Positions 36,802 to 50,828 of a stretch of 64,000 bases of DNA are shown piece by piece. Within the stretch, counting starts at the first letter, position 1. The number at the start of each line of letters is the position of its first letter. The notes beneath the pieces were generated by a model. It was given only the letters and a program-made list of their open reading frames with translations. It was not told the DNA's origin and made no database searches. Made by a program: the position numbers and the translations under genes. The stretch is from Balanoglossus misakiensis (Eukaryota > Hemichordata): contig CM082584.2 of assembly GCA_040954595.2 (NCBI GenBank), positions 1,798,001 through 1,862,000 on the forward strand, read 5' to 3'.

Positions 36802-38211
36802 GATTTTGCAAACTCGAAAATTTGTCATTTTTTGATGATTTTCACCAATGTTGTTTTTAAAAAATCGACGAACCCATGATTTTTTTCAAAAAAAGACTAA
36901 ATTTTGAGATTATGCGAAGTCGAAAATTTTTCATTTTTTGATGATTTTCACCCATGATTTTTTTCAAAAATCGACGAAATTTTGAGATTTTGCAAAGTCG
37001 AAAATTTGTCATTTTTTGATGATTTTCACCCATGATTTTTTTCAAAAATCGACGAAATTTTGAGATTTTGCAAAGTCGAAAATTTGTCATTTTTTGATGA
37101 TTTTCAACCATTATTTTTTTTCAAAAATCGACGAAATTTTGAGATTTTACAAAGTCGAAAATTTGTAATTTTTTGATGATTTTCACCCATGATTTTTTTT
37201 CACAAATCGACGAAATTTTGAGATTTTGCAAAGTCGAAAATTTGTCATTTTTTGATGATTTTCACCCATGTTTTTTTTTAAAAAATCGACGAACCTATGA
37301 TTTTTTTCAAAATCGGCGAAATTGTGTGATTTTGCAAACTCGAAAATTTGTCATTTTTTGATGATTTTCACCAATGTTGTTTTTAAAAAATCGACGAACC
37401 CATGATTTTTTTCAAAATCGACGAAATTTTGAGATTTTGCAAAGTCGAAAATTTGTCATTTTTTGATGATTTTCAACCATTATTTTTTTTCAAAAATCGA
37501 CGAAATTTTGAGATTTTGCAAGTCGAAAATTTGTCATTTTTTGATAATTTTCACCTATGATTTTTTTCAAAAAAAGACAAAATTTTGAGATTTTGCGAAG
37601 TCGAAAATTTTTCATTTTTTGATGATTTTCACCCATGATTTTTTTCAAAAATCGACGAAATTTTGAGATTTTGCAAAGTCGAAAATTTGTCATTTTTTGA
37701 TGATTTTCACCCATGATTTTTTTCAAAATTGACGAAATTTTGAGATTTTGCAAAGTCGAAAATTTGTCATTTTTTGATGATTTTCACCTATGATTTTTTT
37801 CAAAAATCGACAAAATTTTGAGATTTTGCAAAGTCGAAAATTTGTCATTTTTTGATGATTTTCACCCATGATTTTTTTTCAAAAATGGACGAAATTTTGA
37901 GATTTTGCAAAGTCGAAAATTTGTCATTTTTTGATGATTTTCACCTATGATTTTTTTCAAAAATCGACGAAATGTTGAGATTTTGCAAAGTCGAAAATTT
38001 GTCATTTTTTGATGATTTTCACCAATGTTGTTTTTGAAAAATCGACGAACCCATGATTTTTTTCAAAATCGACGAAATTTTGAGATTTTGCAAAGTCGAA
38101 AATTTTGTCATTTTTTGATGATTTTCACCCATGATTTTTTCAAAAATTGACGAAATTTTGAGATTTTGCAAAGTCGAAAATTTGTCATTTTTTGATGATT
38201 TTCACCCATGA
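36802..38211. repeat. 1.4-kb domain-II block, copy 2
   Basis: Second copy of 33900-35310. One monomer has GCAAGTCG near 37518 instead of GCAAAGTCG, a 1-bp deletion private to this copy. Related segments recur at 53.8 and 57.0 kb. Confidence 0.75.
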
Positions 38212-38689
38212 TTTTTTTCAAAAATCGACGAAATTTTGAGATTTTGCAAAGTCGAAAATTTGTCATTTTTTGATGATTTTCACCTATGATTTTTTTCAAA
38301 AATCGACGAAATGTTGAGATTTTGCAAAGTCGAAAATTTGTCATTTTTTGATGATTTTCACCCATGATTTTTTTCAAAAATCGACGAAATTTTGAGATTT
38401 TGCAAAGTCGAAAATTTGTCATTTTTTGATGATTTTCACCAATGTTGTTTTTAAAAAAATCGACGAACCCATGATTTTTTTCAAAATCGACGAAATTTTG
38501 AGATTTTGCAAAGTCGAAAATTTGTCATTTTTTGATGATTTTCACCTATGATTTTTTTCAAAAATCGACAAAATTTTGAGATTTTGCAAAGTCGAAAATT
38601 TGTCATTTTTTGATGATTTTCACAAATGATTGTTTTTCAAAAATGGACGAAATTTTGAGATTTTGCAAAGTCGAAAATCTGTCATTTTT

Positions 38690-40990
38690 TGATGATTTTC
38701 ACCCATGTTTTTTTTAAAAAAATCGACGAACCTATGATTTTTTTCAAAATCGACGAAATTGTGTGATTTTGCAAACTCGAAAATGTTGTCATTTTTTGAT
38801 GATTTTCAACCATGATTTTTTTTCAAAAATCGACGAAATTTTGAGATTTTGCAAAGTTGAAAATTTTGTCATTTTTTGATGATTTTCACCCATGATTTTT
38901 TCAAAAATTGATGAAATTTTGAGATTTTGCAAAGTCGAAAATTTGTCATTTTTTGATGATTTTCACCCATGATTTTTTTTCAAAAATGGACGAAATTTTG
39001 AGCTTTTGCAAAGTCGAAAATTTTTCATTTTTTGATGATTTTCACCTATGATTTTTTTCAAAAATCGACGTAATGTTGAGATTTTGCAAAGTCGAAAATT
39101 TGTCATTTTTTGATGATTTTCACCCATGATTTTTTACAAAAATCGACGAAATTTTGAGATTTTGCAAAGTCGAAAATTTGTCATTTTTTGATGATTTTCA
39201 CCAATGTTGTTTTTAAAAAATCGACGAACCCATGATTTTTTTCAAAATCGACGAAATTTTGAGATTTTGCAAAGTCGAAAATTTGTCATTTTTTGATGAT
39301 TTTCAACCATTATTTTTTTTCAAAAATCGACGAAATTTTGAGATTTTGCAAAGTCGAAAATTTGTCATTTTTTGATAATTTTCACCTATGATTTTTTTCA
39401 AAAAAAGACAAAATTTTGAGATTTTGCGAAGTCGAAAATTTTTCATTTTTTGATGATTTTCACCCATGATTTTTTTCAAAAATCGACGAAATTTTGAGAT
39501 TTTGCAAAGTCGAAAATTTGTCATTTTTTGATGATTTTCACCCATGATTTTTTTCAAAATTGACGAAATTTTGAGATTTTGCAAAGTCGAAAATTTGTCA
39601 TTTTTTGATGATTTTCACCTATGATTTTTTTCAAAAATCGACAAAATTTTGAGATTTTGCAAAGTCGAAAATTTGTCATTTTTTGATGATTTTCACCCAT
39701 GATTTATTTTCAAAAATGGACGAAATTTTGAGATTTTGCAAAGTCAAAAATTTGTCATTTTTTGATGATTTTAACCTATGATTTTTTTCAAAAATCGACG
39801 AAATGTTGAGATTTTGCAAAGTCGAAAATTTGTCATTTTTTGATGATTTTCACCCATGTTTTTTTTAAAAAAATCGACGAACCTATGATTTTTTCAAAAT
39901 CGACGAAATTGTGTGATTTTGCAAACTCGAAAATGTTGTCATTTTTTGATGATTTTCAACCATGATTTTTTTTCAAAAATCGACGAAATTTTGAGATTTT
40001 GCAAAGTTGAAAATTTTGTCATTTTTTGATGATTTTCACCCATGATTTTTTCAAAAATTGATGAAATTTTGAGATTTTGCAAAGTCGAAAATTTGTCATT
40101 TTTTGATGATTTTCACCCATGATTTTTTTTCAAAAATGGACGAAATTTTGAGCTTTTGCAAAGTCGAAAATTTTTCATTTTTTGATGATTTTCACCTATG
40201 ATTTTTTTCAAAAATCGACGAAATGTTGAGATTTTGCAAAGTCGAAAATTTGTCATTTTTTGATGATTTTCACCCATGATTTTTTTCAAAAATCGACGAA
40301 ATTTTGAGATTTTGCAAAGTCGAAAATCTGTCATTTTTTGATGATTTTCACCAATGTTGTTTTTAAAAAGTCGACGAACCCATGATTTTTTTCAAAATCG
40401 ACGAAATTTTGAGATTTTGCAAAGTCGAAAATTTGTCATTTTTTGATGATTTTCAACCATTATTTTTTTTCAAAAATCGACGAAATTTTGAGATTTTGCA
40501 AAGTCGAAAATTTGTCATTTTTTGATAATTTTCACCTATGATTTTTTTCAAAAAAAGACAAAATTTTGAGATTTTGCGAAGTCGAAAATTTTTCATTTTT
40601 TGATGATTTTCACCCATGATTTTTTTCAAAAATCGACGAAATTTTGAGATTTTGCAAAGTCGAAAATTTGTCATTTTTTGATGATTTTCACCCATGATTT
40701 TTTTCAAAATTGACGAAATTTTGAGATTTTGCAAAGTCGAAAATTTGTCATTTTTTGATGATTTTCACCTATGATTTTTTTCAAAAATCGACAAAATTTT
40801 GAGATTTTGCAAAGTCGAAAATTTGTCATTTTTTGATGATTTTCACCCATGATTTTTTTTCAAAAATGGACGAAATTTTGAGATTTTGCAAAGTCGAAAA
40901 TTTGTCATTTTTTGATGATTTTCACCTATGATTTTTTTCAAAAATCGACGAAATGTTGAGATTTTGCAAAGTCGAAAATTTGTCATTTTT
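38690..40990. repeat. 1150-bp unit, two tandem copies
   Basis: 38690-39840 and 39841-40990 match at offset 1150-1151. Each has a GCAAACTCGAAAATGTTG unit, a GTTGAAAATTTTG unit, a TTGATGAAATTTTG unit, then the roughly 0.9-kb domain-II block. Differences are small, such as CGACGTAATG near 39068, TTTTTACAAAAATCG near 39132 and AAAAAGTCGACG near 40366. Confidence 0.78.
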
Positions 40991-43900
40991 TGATGATTTT
41001 CACCAATGTTGTTTTTAAAAAATCGACGAACCCATGATTTTTTTCAAAATCGACGAAATTTTGAGATTTTGCAAAGTCGAAAATTTGTAATTTTTTGATA
41101 ATTTTCACCTATGATTTTTTTCAAAAAAAGACAAAATTTTGAGATTTTGCAAAGTCGAAAATTTGTCATTTTTTGATGATTTTCACCAATGTTGTTTTTA
41201 AAAAATCGACGAACCCATGATTTTTTTCAAAAAAAGACAAAATTTTGAGATTTTGCAAAGTCGAAAATTTGTCATTTTTTGATGATTTTCACCAATGTTG
41301 TTTTTAAAAAATCGACGAACCCATGATTTTTTTCAAAATCGACGAAATTTTGAGATTTTGCAAAGTCGAAAATTTTGTCAATTTTGATGATTTTCACCCA
41401 TGATTTTTTCAAAAATTGACGAAATTTTGAGATTTTGCAAAGTCGAAAATTTGTCATTTTTTGATGATTTTCACCCATGATTTTTTTTAAGAAATCGACG
41501 AAATTTTGAGATTTTGCAAAGTCGAAAATCTGTCATTTTTTGATGATTTTCACCAATGTTGTTTTTAAAAAAATCGACGAACCCATGATTTTTTTCAAAA
41601 TCGACGAAATTATGAGATTTTGCAGTCGAAAATGTGTCATTTTTTGATGATTTTCACCCATGATTTTTTCAAAAATTGACGAAATTTTGAGATTTTGCAA
41701 AGTCGAAAATATGTCATTTTTTGATGATTTTCAACCATTATTTTTTTCAAAAATCGACGAAATTGTGAGATTTTGCGAAGTCAAAAATTTGTCATTTTTT
41801 GATGATTTTCACCAATGTTGTTTTTAAAAAATCGACGAACCCATGATTTTTTCAAAAATTGACGAAATTTTGAGATTTTGCAAAGTCGAAAATTTGTCAT
41901 TTTTTGATGATTTTCAACCATGATTTTTTTCAAAAATCGACGAAATTGTGAGATTTTGCAAAGTCAAAAATTTGTCAGTTTTTGATGATATTCACCAATG
42001 TTGTTTTTAAAAAATCGACGAACCCATGATTTTTTTCAAAATCGACGAAATTTTGAGATTTTGCAAAGTCGAAAATTTGTCATTTTTTGATGATTTTCAA
42101 CCATGATTTTTTTTGAAAAATCGACGAAATTATGAGATTTTGCAAAGTTGAAAATTTTGTCATTTTTTGATGATTTTCACCTATGATTTTTTTCAAAAAT
42201 CGACAAAATTTTGAGATTTTGCAAAGTCGAAAATTTGTCATTTTTTGATGATTTTCACCCATGATTTTTTTTCAAAAATGGACGAAATTTTGAGATTTTG
42301 CAAAGTCGAAAATTTGTCATTTTTTGATGATTTTCACCTATGATTTTTTTCAAAAATCGACGAAATGTTGAGATTTTGCAAAGTCGAAAATTTGTCATTT
42401 TTTGATGATTTTCACCAATGTTGTTTTTAAAAAATCGACGAACCCATGATTTTTTTCAAAATCGACGAAATTTTGAGATTTTGCAAAGTCGAAAATTTGT
42501 AATTTTTTGATAATTTTCACCTATGATTTTTTTCAAAAAAAGACAAAATTTTGAGATTTTGCAAAGTCGAAAATTTGTCATTTTTTGATGATTTTCACCA
42601 ATGTTGTTTTTAAAAAATCGACGAACCCATGATTTTTTTCAAAAAAAGACAAAATTTTGAGATTTTGCAAAGTCGAAAATTTGTCATTTTTTGATGATTT
42701 TCACCAATGTTGTTTTTAAAAAATCGACGAACCCATGATTTTTTTCAAAATCGACGAAATTTTGAGATTTTGCAAAGTCGAAAATTTTGTCAATTTTGAT
42801 GATTTTCACCCATGATTTTTTCAAAAATTGACGAAATTTTGAGATTTTGCAAAGTCGAAAATTTGTCATTTTTTGATGATTTTCACCCATGATTTTTTTT
42901 AAAAAATCGACGAAATTTTGAGATTTTGCAAAGTCGAAAATCTGTCATTTTTTGATGATTTTCACCAATGTTGTTTTTAAAAAAATCGACGAACCCATGA
43001 TTTTTTTCAAAATCGACGAAATTATGAGATTTTGCAGTCGAAAATGTGTCATTTTTTGATGATTTTCACCCATGATTTTTTCAAAAATTGACGAAATTTT
43101 GAGATTTTGCAAAGTCGAAAATATGTCATTTTTTGATGATTTTCAACCATTATTTTTTTCAAAAATCGACGAAATTTTGAGATTTTGCAAAGTCGAAAAT
43201 TTGTCATTTTTTGATGATTTTCAACCATGATTTTTTTCAAAAATCGACGAAATTGTGAGATTTTGCAAAGTCAAAAATTTGTCATTTTTTGATGATTTTC
43301 ACCAATGTTGTTTTTAAAAAATCGACGAACCCATGATTTTTTTCAAAATCGACGAAATTTTGAGATTTTGCAAAGTCGAAAATTTTGTCAATTTTGATGA
43401 TTTTCACCCATGATTTTTTTTAAAAAATCGACGAAATTTTGAGATTTTGCAAAGTCGAAAATCTGTCATTTTTTGATGATTTTCACCAATGTTGTTTTTA
43501 AAAAAATCGACGAACCCATGATTTTTTTCAAAATCGACGAAATTATGAGATTTTGCAGTCGAAAATGTGTCATTTTTTGATGATTTTCACCCATGATTTT
43601 TTCAAAAATTGACGAAATTTTGAGATTTTGCAAAGTCGAAAATATGTCATTTTTTGATGATTTTCAACCATTATTTTTTTCAAAAATCGACGAAATTGTG
43701 AGATTTTGCGAAGTCAAAAATTTGTCATTTTTTGATGATTTTCACCAATGTTGTTTTTAAAAAATCGACGAACCCATGATTTTTTCAAAAATTGACGAAA
43801 TTTTGAGATTTTGCAAAGTCGAAAATTTGTCATTTTTTGATGATTTTCAACCATGAATTTTTTCAAAAATCGACGAAATTGTGAGATTTTGCAAAGTCAA

Positions 43901-45109
43901 AAATTTGTCAGTTTTTGATGATATTCACCAATGTTGTTTTTAAAAAATCGACGAACCCATGATTTTTTTCAAAATCGACGAAATTTTGAGATTTTGCAAA
44001 GTCGAAAATTTGTCATTTTTTGATGATTTTCAACCATGATTTTTTTTCAAAAATCGACGAAATTATGAGATTTTGCAAAGTTGAAAATTTTGTCATTTTT
44101 TGATGATTTTCACCTATGATTTTTTTCAAAAATCGACAAAATTTTGAGATTTTGCAAAGTCGAAAATTTGTCATTTTTTGATGATTTTCACCCATGATTT
44201 TTTTTCAAAAATGGACGAAATTTTGAGATTTTGCAAAGTCGAAAATTTGTCATTTTTTGATGATTTTCACCTATGATTTTTTTCAAAAATCGACGAAATG
44301 TTGAGATTTTGCAAAGTCGAAAATTTGTCATTTTTTGATGATTTTCACCAATGTTGTTTTTAAAAAATCGACGAACCCATGATTTTTTTCAAAATCGACG
44401 AAATTTTGAGATTTTGCAAAGTCGAAAATTTGTAATTTTTTGATAATTTTCACCTATGATTTTTTTCAAAAAAAGACAAAATTTTGAGATTTTGCAAAGT
44501 CGAAAATTTGTCATTTTTTGATGATTTTCACCAATGTTGTTTTTAAAAAATCGACGAACCCATGATTTTTTTCAAAAAAAGACAAAATTTTGAGATTTTG
44601 CAAAGTCGAAAATTTGTCATTTTTTGATGATTTTCACCAATGTTGTTTTTAAAAAATCGACGAACCCATGATTTTTTTCAAAATCGACGAAATTTTGAGA
44701 TTTTGCAAAGTCGAAAATTTTGTCAATTTTGATGATTTTCACCCATGATTTTTTCAAAAATTGACGAAATTTTGAGATTTTGCAAAGTCGAAAATTTGTC
44801 ATTTTTTGATGATTTTCACCCATGATTTTTTTTAAAAAATCGACGAAATTTTGAGATTTTGCAAAGTCGAAAATCTGTCATTTTTTGATGATTTTCACCA
44901 ATGTTGTTTTTAAAAAAATCGACGAACCCATGATTTTTTTCAAAATCGACGAAATTATGAGATTTTGCAGTCGAAAATGTGTCATTTTTTGATGATTTTC
45001 ACCCATGATTTTTTCAAAAATTGACGAAATTTTGAGATTTTGCAAAGTCGAAAATATGTCATTTTTTGATGATTTTCAACCATTATTTTTTTCAAAAATC
45101 GACGAAATT
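40745..45109. repeat. Overlapping 1412-bp and 1933-bp duplications
   Basis: 40745-41765 matches 42157-43177 (offset 1412), and 41463-43176 matches 43396-45109 (offset 1933). Shared rarities are GTCAATTTTGATG (41378, 42790, 44723), TTTTGCAGTCGAAAATGTG and GAAAATATGTC. Two successive duplications of different size overlapping the same segment explain the pattern. Confidence 0.75.
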
Positions 45110-48100
45110 GTGAGATTTTGCGAAGTCAAAAATTTGTCATTTTTTGATGATTTTCACCAATGTTGTTTTTAAAAAATCGACGAACCCATGATTTTTTCAA
45201 AAATTGACGAAATTTTGAGATTTTGCAAAGTCGAAAATTTGTCATTTTTTGATGATTTTCAACCATGATTTTTTTCAAAAATCGACGAAATTGTGAGATT
45301 TTGCAAAGTCAAAAATTTGTCAGTTTTTGATGATATTCACCAATGTTGTTTTTAAAAAATCGACGAACCCATGATTTTTTTCAAAATCGACGAAATTTTG
45401 AGATTTTGCAAAGTCGAAAAATTTGACATTTTTTGATGATTTTCACCCATGATTTTTTTCAAAAATTGACGAAATTGTGAGATTTTGCAAAGTAAAAAAT
45501 TTGTCATTTTTTGATGATTTTCACCCAGGTTTTTTTTTTAAAAATCGACGAACCTATGATTTTTTTCAAAATCGACGAAATTATGAGATTTTGCAAAGTC
45601 GAAAATTTGTAATTTTTTGATAATTTTCACCTATGATTTTTTTCAAAAAAAGACAAAATTTTGAGATTTTGCAAAGTCGAAAATTTGTCATTTTTTGATG
45701 ATTTTCACCCATGATTTTTTTTAAAAAATCGACGAAATTTTGAGATTTTGCAAAGTCGAAAATCTGTCATTTTTTGATGATTTTCACATGTTTTTTTTAA
45801 AAAAATCGACGAACCTATGATTTTTTTCAAAATCGACGAAATTGTGTGATTTTGCAAACTTGAAAATGTTGTCATTTTTTGATGATTTTCAACCATGATT
45901 TTTTTTCAAAAATCGACGAAATTTTGAGATTTTGCAAAGTTGAAAATTTTGTCATTTTTTGATGATTTTCACCCATGATTTTTTCAAAAATTGATGAAAT
46001 TTTGAGCTTTTGCAAAGTCGAAAATTTGTCATTTTTTGATGATTTTCACCTATGATTTTTTTCAAAAATCGACGAAATGTTGAGATTTTGCAAAGTCGAA
46101 AATTTGTCATTTTTTGATGATTTTCACCCATGATTTTTTTCAAAAATCGACGAAATTTTGAGATTTTGCAAAGTCGAAAATTTGTCATTTTTTGATGATT
46201 TTCAACCATTATTTTTTTTCAAAAATCGACGAAATTTTGAGATTTTGCAAAGTCGAAAATTTGTCATTTTTTGATAATTTTCACCTATGATTTTTTTCAA
46301 AAAAAAGACAAAATTTTGAGATTTTGCGAAGTCGAAAATTTTTCATTTTTTGATGATTTTCACCCATGATTTTTTTCAAAAATCGACGAAATTTTGAGAT
46401 TTTGCAAAGTCGAAAATTTGTCATTTTTTGATGATTTTCACCCATGATTTTTTTCAAAATTGACGAAATGTTGAGATTTTGCAAAGTCGAAAATTTGTCA
46501 TTTTTTGATGATTTTCACCCATGATTTTTTTCAAAAATCGACGAAATTTTGAGATTTTGCAAAGTCGAAAATTTGTCATTTTTTGATGATTTTCACCCAT
46601 GATTTTTTTTCACAAATCGACGAAATTTTGAGATTTTGCAGTCCTAAATTTGTCATTTTTAATGATTTTCCTCCATGATTTTTTTTCAAAAATCGACGAA
46701 ATTTTGAGATTTTGCAAAGTCGAAAATTTGTCATTTTTTGATGATTATCCCCCATGATTTTTTTCAAAAATCGACGAAATTTTGAGATTTTGCAAAGTCG
46801 AAAATTTGTCATTTTTTGATGATTTTCACCCATGTTTTTTTTAAAAAAATCGACGTACCTATGATTTTTTTCAAAATCGACGAAATTGTGTGATTTTGCA
46901 AACTCGAAAATTTTGTCATTTTTTGATGATTTTCAACCATGATTTTTTTTCAAAAATCGACGAAATTTTGAGATTTTGCAAAGTTGAAAATTTTGTCATT
47001 TTTTGATGATTTTCACCCATGATTTTTTCAAAAATTGATGAAATTTTGAGATTTTGCAAAGTCGAAAATTTGTCATTTTTTGATGATTTTCACCCATGAT
47101 TTTTTTTCAAAAATGGACGAAATTTTGAGCTTTTGCAAAGTCGAAAATTTGTCATTTTTTTATGATTTTCACCTATGATTTTTTTCAAAAATCGACGAAA
47201 TATTGAGATTTTGCAAAGTCGAAAATTTGTCATTTTTTGATGATTTTCACAAATGTTGTTTTTAAATAATCGACGAACCCATGATTTTTTTCAAAATCGA
47301 CGAAATTTTGAGATTTTGCAAAGTCGAAAATTTGTCATTTTTTGATGATTTTCACCAATGTTGTTTTTAAAAAATCGACGAACCCATGATTTTTTTCAAA
47401 AAAAGACAAAATTTTGAGATTTTGCAAAGTCGAAAATTTTGTCATTTTTTGATGATTTTCACCCATGATTTTTTCAAAAATTGACGAAATTTTGAGATTT
47501 TGCAAAGTCGAAAATTTGTCATTTTTTGATGATTTTCACCCATGATTTTTTTCAAAAATCGACGAAATTTTGAGATTTTGCAAAGTCGAAAATTTGTCAT
47601 TTTTTGATGATTTTCACCAATGTTGTTTTTAAAAAATCGACGAACCCATGATTTTTTTCAAAATCGACGAAATTTTGAGATTTTGCAAAGTCGAAAATTT
47701 GTCATTTTTTGATGATTTTCAACCATTATTTTTTTTCAAAAATCGACGAAATTTTGAGATTTTGCAAAGTCGAAAATTTGTCATTTTTTGATAATTTTCA
47801 CCTATGATTTTTTTCAAAAAAAGACAAAATTTTGAGATTTTACGAAGTCGAAAATTTTTCATTTTTTGATGATTTTCACCCATGATTTTTTTCAAAATTG
47901 ACGAAATTTTGAGATTTTGCAAAGTCGAAAATTTGTCATTTTTTGATGATTTTCACCTATGATTTTTTTCAAAAATCGACAAAATTTTGAGATTTTGCAA
48001 AGTCGAAAATTTGTCATTTTTTGATGATTTTCACCCATGATTGTTTTTCAAAAATGGACGAAATTTTGAGATTTTGCAAAGTCGAAAATTTGTCATTTTT

Positions 48101-48310
48101 TGATGATTTTCACCAATGTTGTTTTTAAAAGATCGACGAACCCATGATTTTTTTCAAAATCGACGAAATTTTGAGATTTTGCAAAGTCGAAAATTTTGTC
48201 ATTTTTTGATGATTTTCACCCATGATTTTTTCAAAAATTGACGAAATTTTGAGATTTTGCAAAGTCGAAAATTTGTCATTTTTTGATGATTTTCACCCAT
48301 GATTTTTTTC

Positions 48311-50828
48311 AAAAATCGACGAAATTTTGAGATTTTGCAAAGTCGAAAATCTGTCATTTTTTGATGATTTTCACCCATGTTTTTTTTTAAAAAATCGACG
48401 AACCTATGATTTGTTTCAAAATCGACGAAATTGTGTGATTTTGCAAACTCGAAAATGTTGTCATTTTTTGATGATTTTCAACCATGATTTTTTTTCAAAA
48501 ATCGACGAAATTTTGAGATTTTGCAAAGTTGAAAATTTTGTCATTTTTTGATGATTTTCACCCATGATTTTTTCAAAAATTGATGAAATTTTGAGATTTT
48601 GCAAAGTCGAAAATTTGTCATTTTTTGATGATTTTCACCCATGATTTTTTTTCAAAAATGGACGAAATTTTGAGCTTTTGCAAAGTCGAAAATTTGTCAT
48701 TTTTTGATGATTTTCACCTATGATTTTTTTCAAAAATCGACGAAATGTTGAGATTTTGCAAAGTCGAAAATTTGTCATTTTTTGATGATTTTCACCCATG
48801 ATTTTTTTCAAAAATCGACGAAATTTTGAGATTTTGCAAAGTCGAAAATTTGTCATTTTTTGATGATTTTCACCAATGTTGTTTTTAAAAAATCGACGAA
48901 TCCATGATTTTTTTCAAAATCGACGAAATTTTGAGATTTTGCAAAGTCGAAAATTTGTCATTTTTTGATGATTTTCAACCATTATTTTTTTTCAAAAATC
49001 GACGAAATTTTGAGATTTTGCAAAGTCGAAAATTTGTCATTTTTTGATAATTTTCACCTATGATTTTTTTCAAAAAAAGACAAGTTTTTGAGATTTTGCG
49101 AAGTCGAAAATTTTTCATTTTTTGATGATTTTCACCCATGATTTTTTTCAAAATTGACGAAATTTTGAGATTTTGCAAAGTCGAAAATTTGTCATTTTTT
49201 GATGATTTTCACCTATGATTTTTTTCAAAAATCGACAAAATTTTGAGATTTTGCAAAGTCGAAAATTTGTCATTTTTTGATGATTTTCACCCATGATTGT
49301 TTTTCAAAAATGGACGAAATTTTGAGATTTTGCAAAGTCGAAAATTTGTCATTTTTTGATGATTTTCACCTATGATTTTTTTCAAAAATCGACGAAATGT
49401 TGAGATTTTGCAAAGTCGAAAATTTGTCATTTTTTGATGATTTTCACCCATGTTTCTTTTAAAAAAATCGACGAACCTATGATTTTTTTCAAAATCGACG
49501 AAATTGTGTGATTTTGCAAACTCGAAAATGTTGTCATTTTTTGATGATTTTCAACCATGATTTTTTTTCAAAAATCGACGAAATTTTGAGATTTTGCAAA
49601 GTCGAAAATCTGTCATTTTTTGATGATTTTCACCCATGTTTTTTTTTAAAAAATCGACGAACCTATGATTTGTTTCAAAATCGACGAAATTGTGTGATTT
49701 TGCAAACTCGAAAATGTTGTCATTTTTTGATGATTTTCAACCATGATTTTTTTTCAAAAATCGACGAAATTTTGAGATTTTGCAAAGTTGAAAATTTTGT
49801 CATTTTTTGATGATTTTCACCCATGATTTTTTCAAAAATTGATGAAATTTTGAGATTTTGCAAAGTCGAAAATTTGTCATTTTTTGATGATTTTCACCCA
49901 TGATTTTTTTTCAAAAATGGACGAAATTTTGAGCTTTTGCAAAGTCGAAAATTTGTCATTTTTTGATGATTTTCACCTATGATTTTTTTCAAAAATCGAC
50001 GAAATGTTGAGATTTTGCAAAGTCGAAAATTTGTCATTTTTTGATGATTTTCACCCATGATTTTTTTCAAAAATCGACGAAATTTTGAGATTTTGCAAAG
50101 TCGAAAATTTGTCATTTTTTGATGATTTTCACCAATGTTGTTTTTAAAAAATCGACGAATCCATGATTTTTTTCAAAATCGACGAAATTTTGAGATTTTG
50201 CAAAGTCGAAAATTTGTCATTTTTTGATGATTTTCAACCATTATTTTTTTTCAAAAATCGACGAAATTTTGAGATTTTGCAAAGTCGAAAATTTGTCATT
50301 TTTTGATAATTTTCACCTATGATTTTTTTCAAAAAAAGACAAGTTTTTGAGATTTTGCGAAGTCGAAAATTTTTCATTTTTTGATGATTTTCACCCATGA
50401 TTTTTTTCAAAATTGACGAAATTTTGAGATTTTGCAAAGTCGAAAATTTGTCATTTTTTGATGATTTTCACCTATGATTTTTTTCAAAAATCGACAAAAT
50501 TTTGAGATTTTGCAAAGTCGAAAATTTGTCATTTTTTGATGATTTTCACCCATGATTGTTTTTCAAAAATGGACGAAATTTTGAGATTTTGCAAAGTCGA
50601 AAATTTGTCATTTTTTGATGATTTTCACCTATGATTTTTTTCAAAAATCGACGAAATGTTGAGATTTTGCAAAGTCGAAAATTTGTCATTTTTTGATGAT
50701 TTTCACCCATGTTTCTTTTAAAAAAATCGACGAACCTATGATTTTTTTCAAAATCGACGAAATTGTGTGATTTTGCAAACTCGAAAATGTTGTCATTTTT
50801 TGATGATTTTCAACCATGATTTTTTTTC
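48311..50828. repeat. 1259-bp tandem duplication
   Basis: 48311-49569 and 49570-50828 match at a constant offset of 1259. Both carry GATTTGTTTCAAAATCG (48410, 49669), CGACGAATCCATG (48894, 50153), AAGACAAGTTTTTGAG (49077, 50336), CCATGATTGTTTTTC and CATGTTTCTTTTAAA (49451, 50710). No mismatch was seen in the parts compared. Confidence 0.85.
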
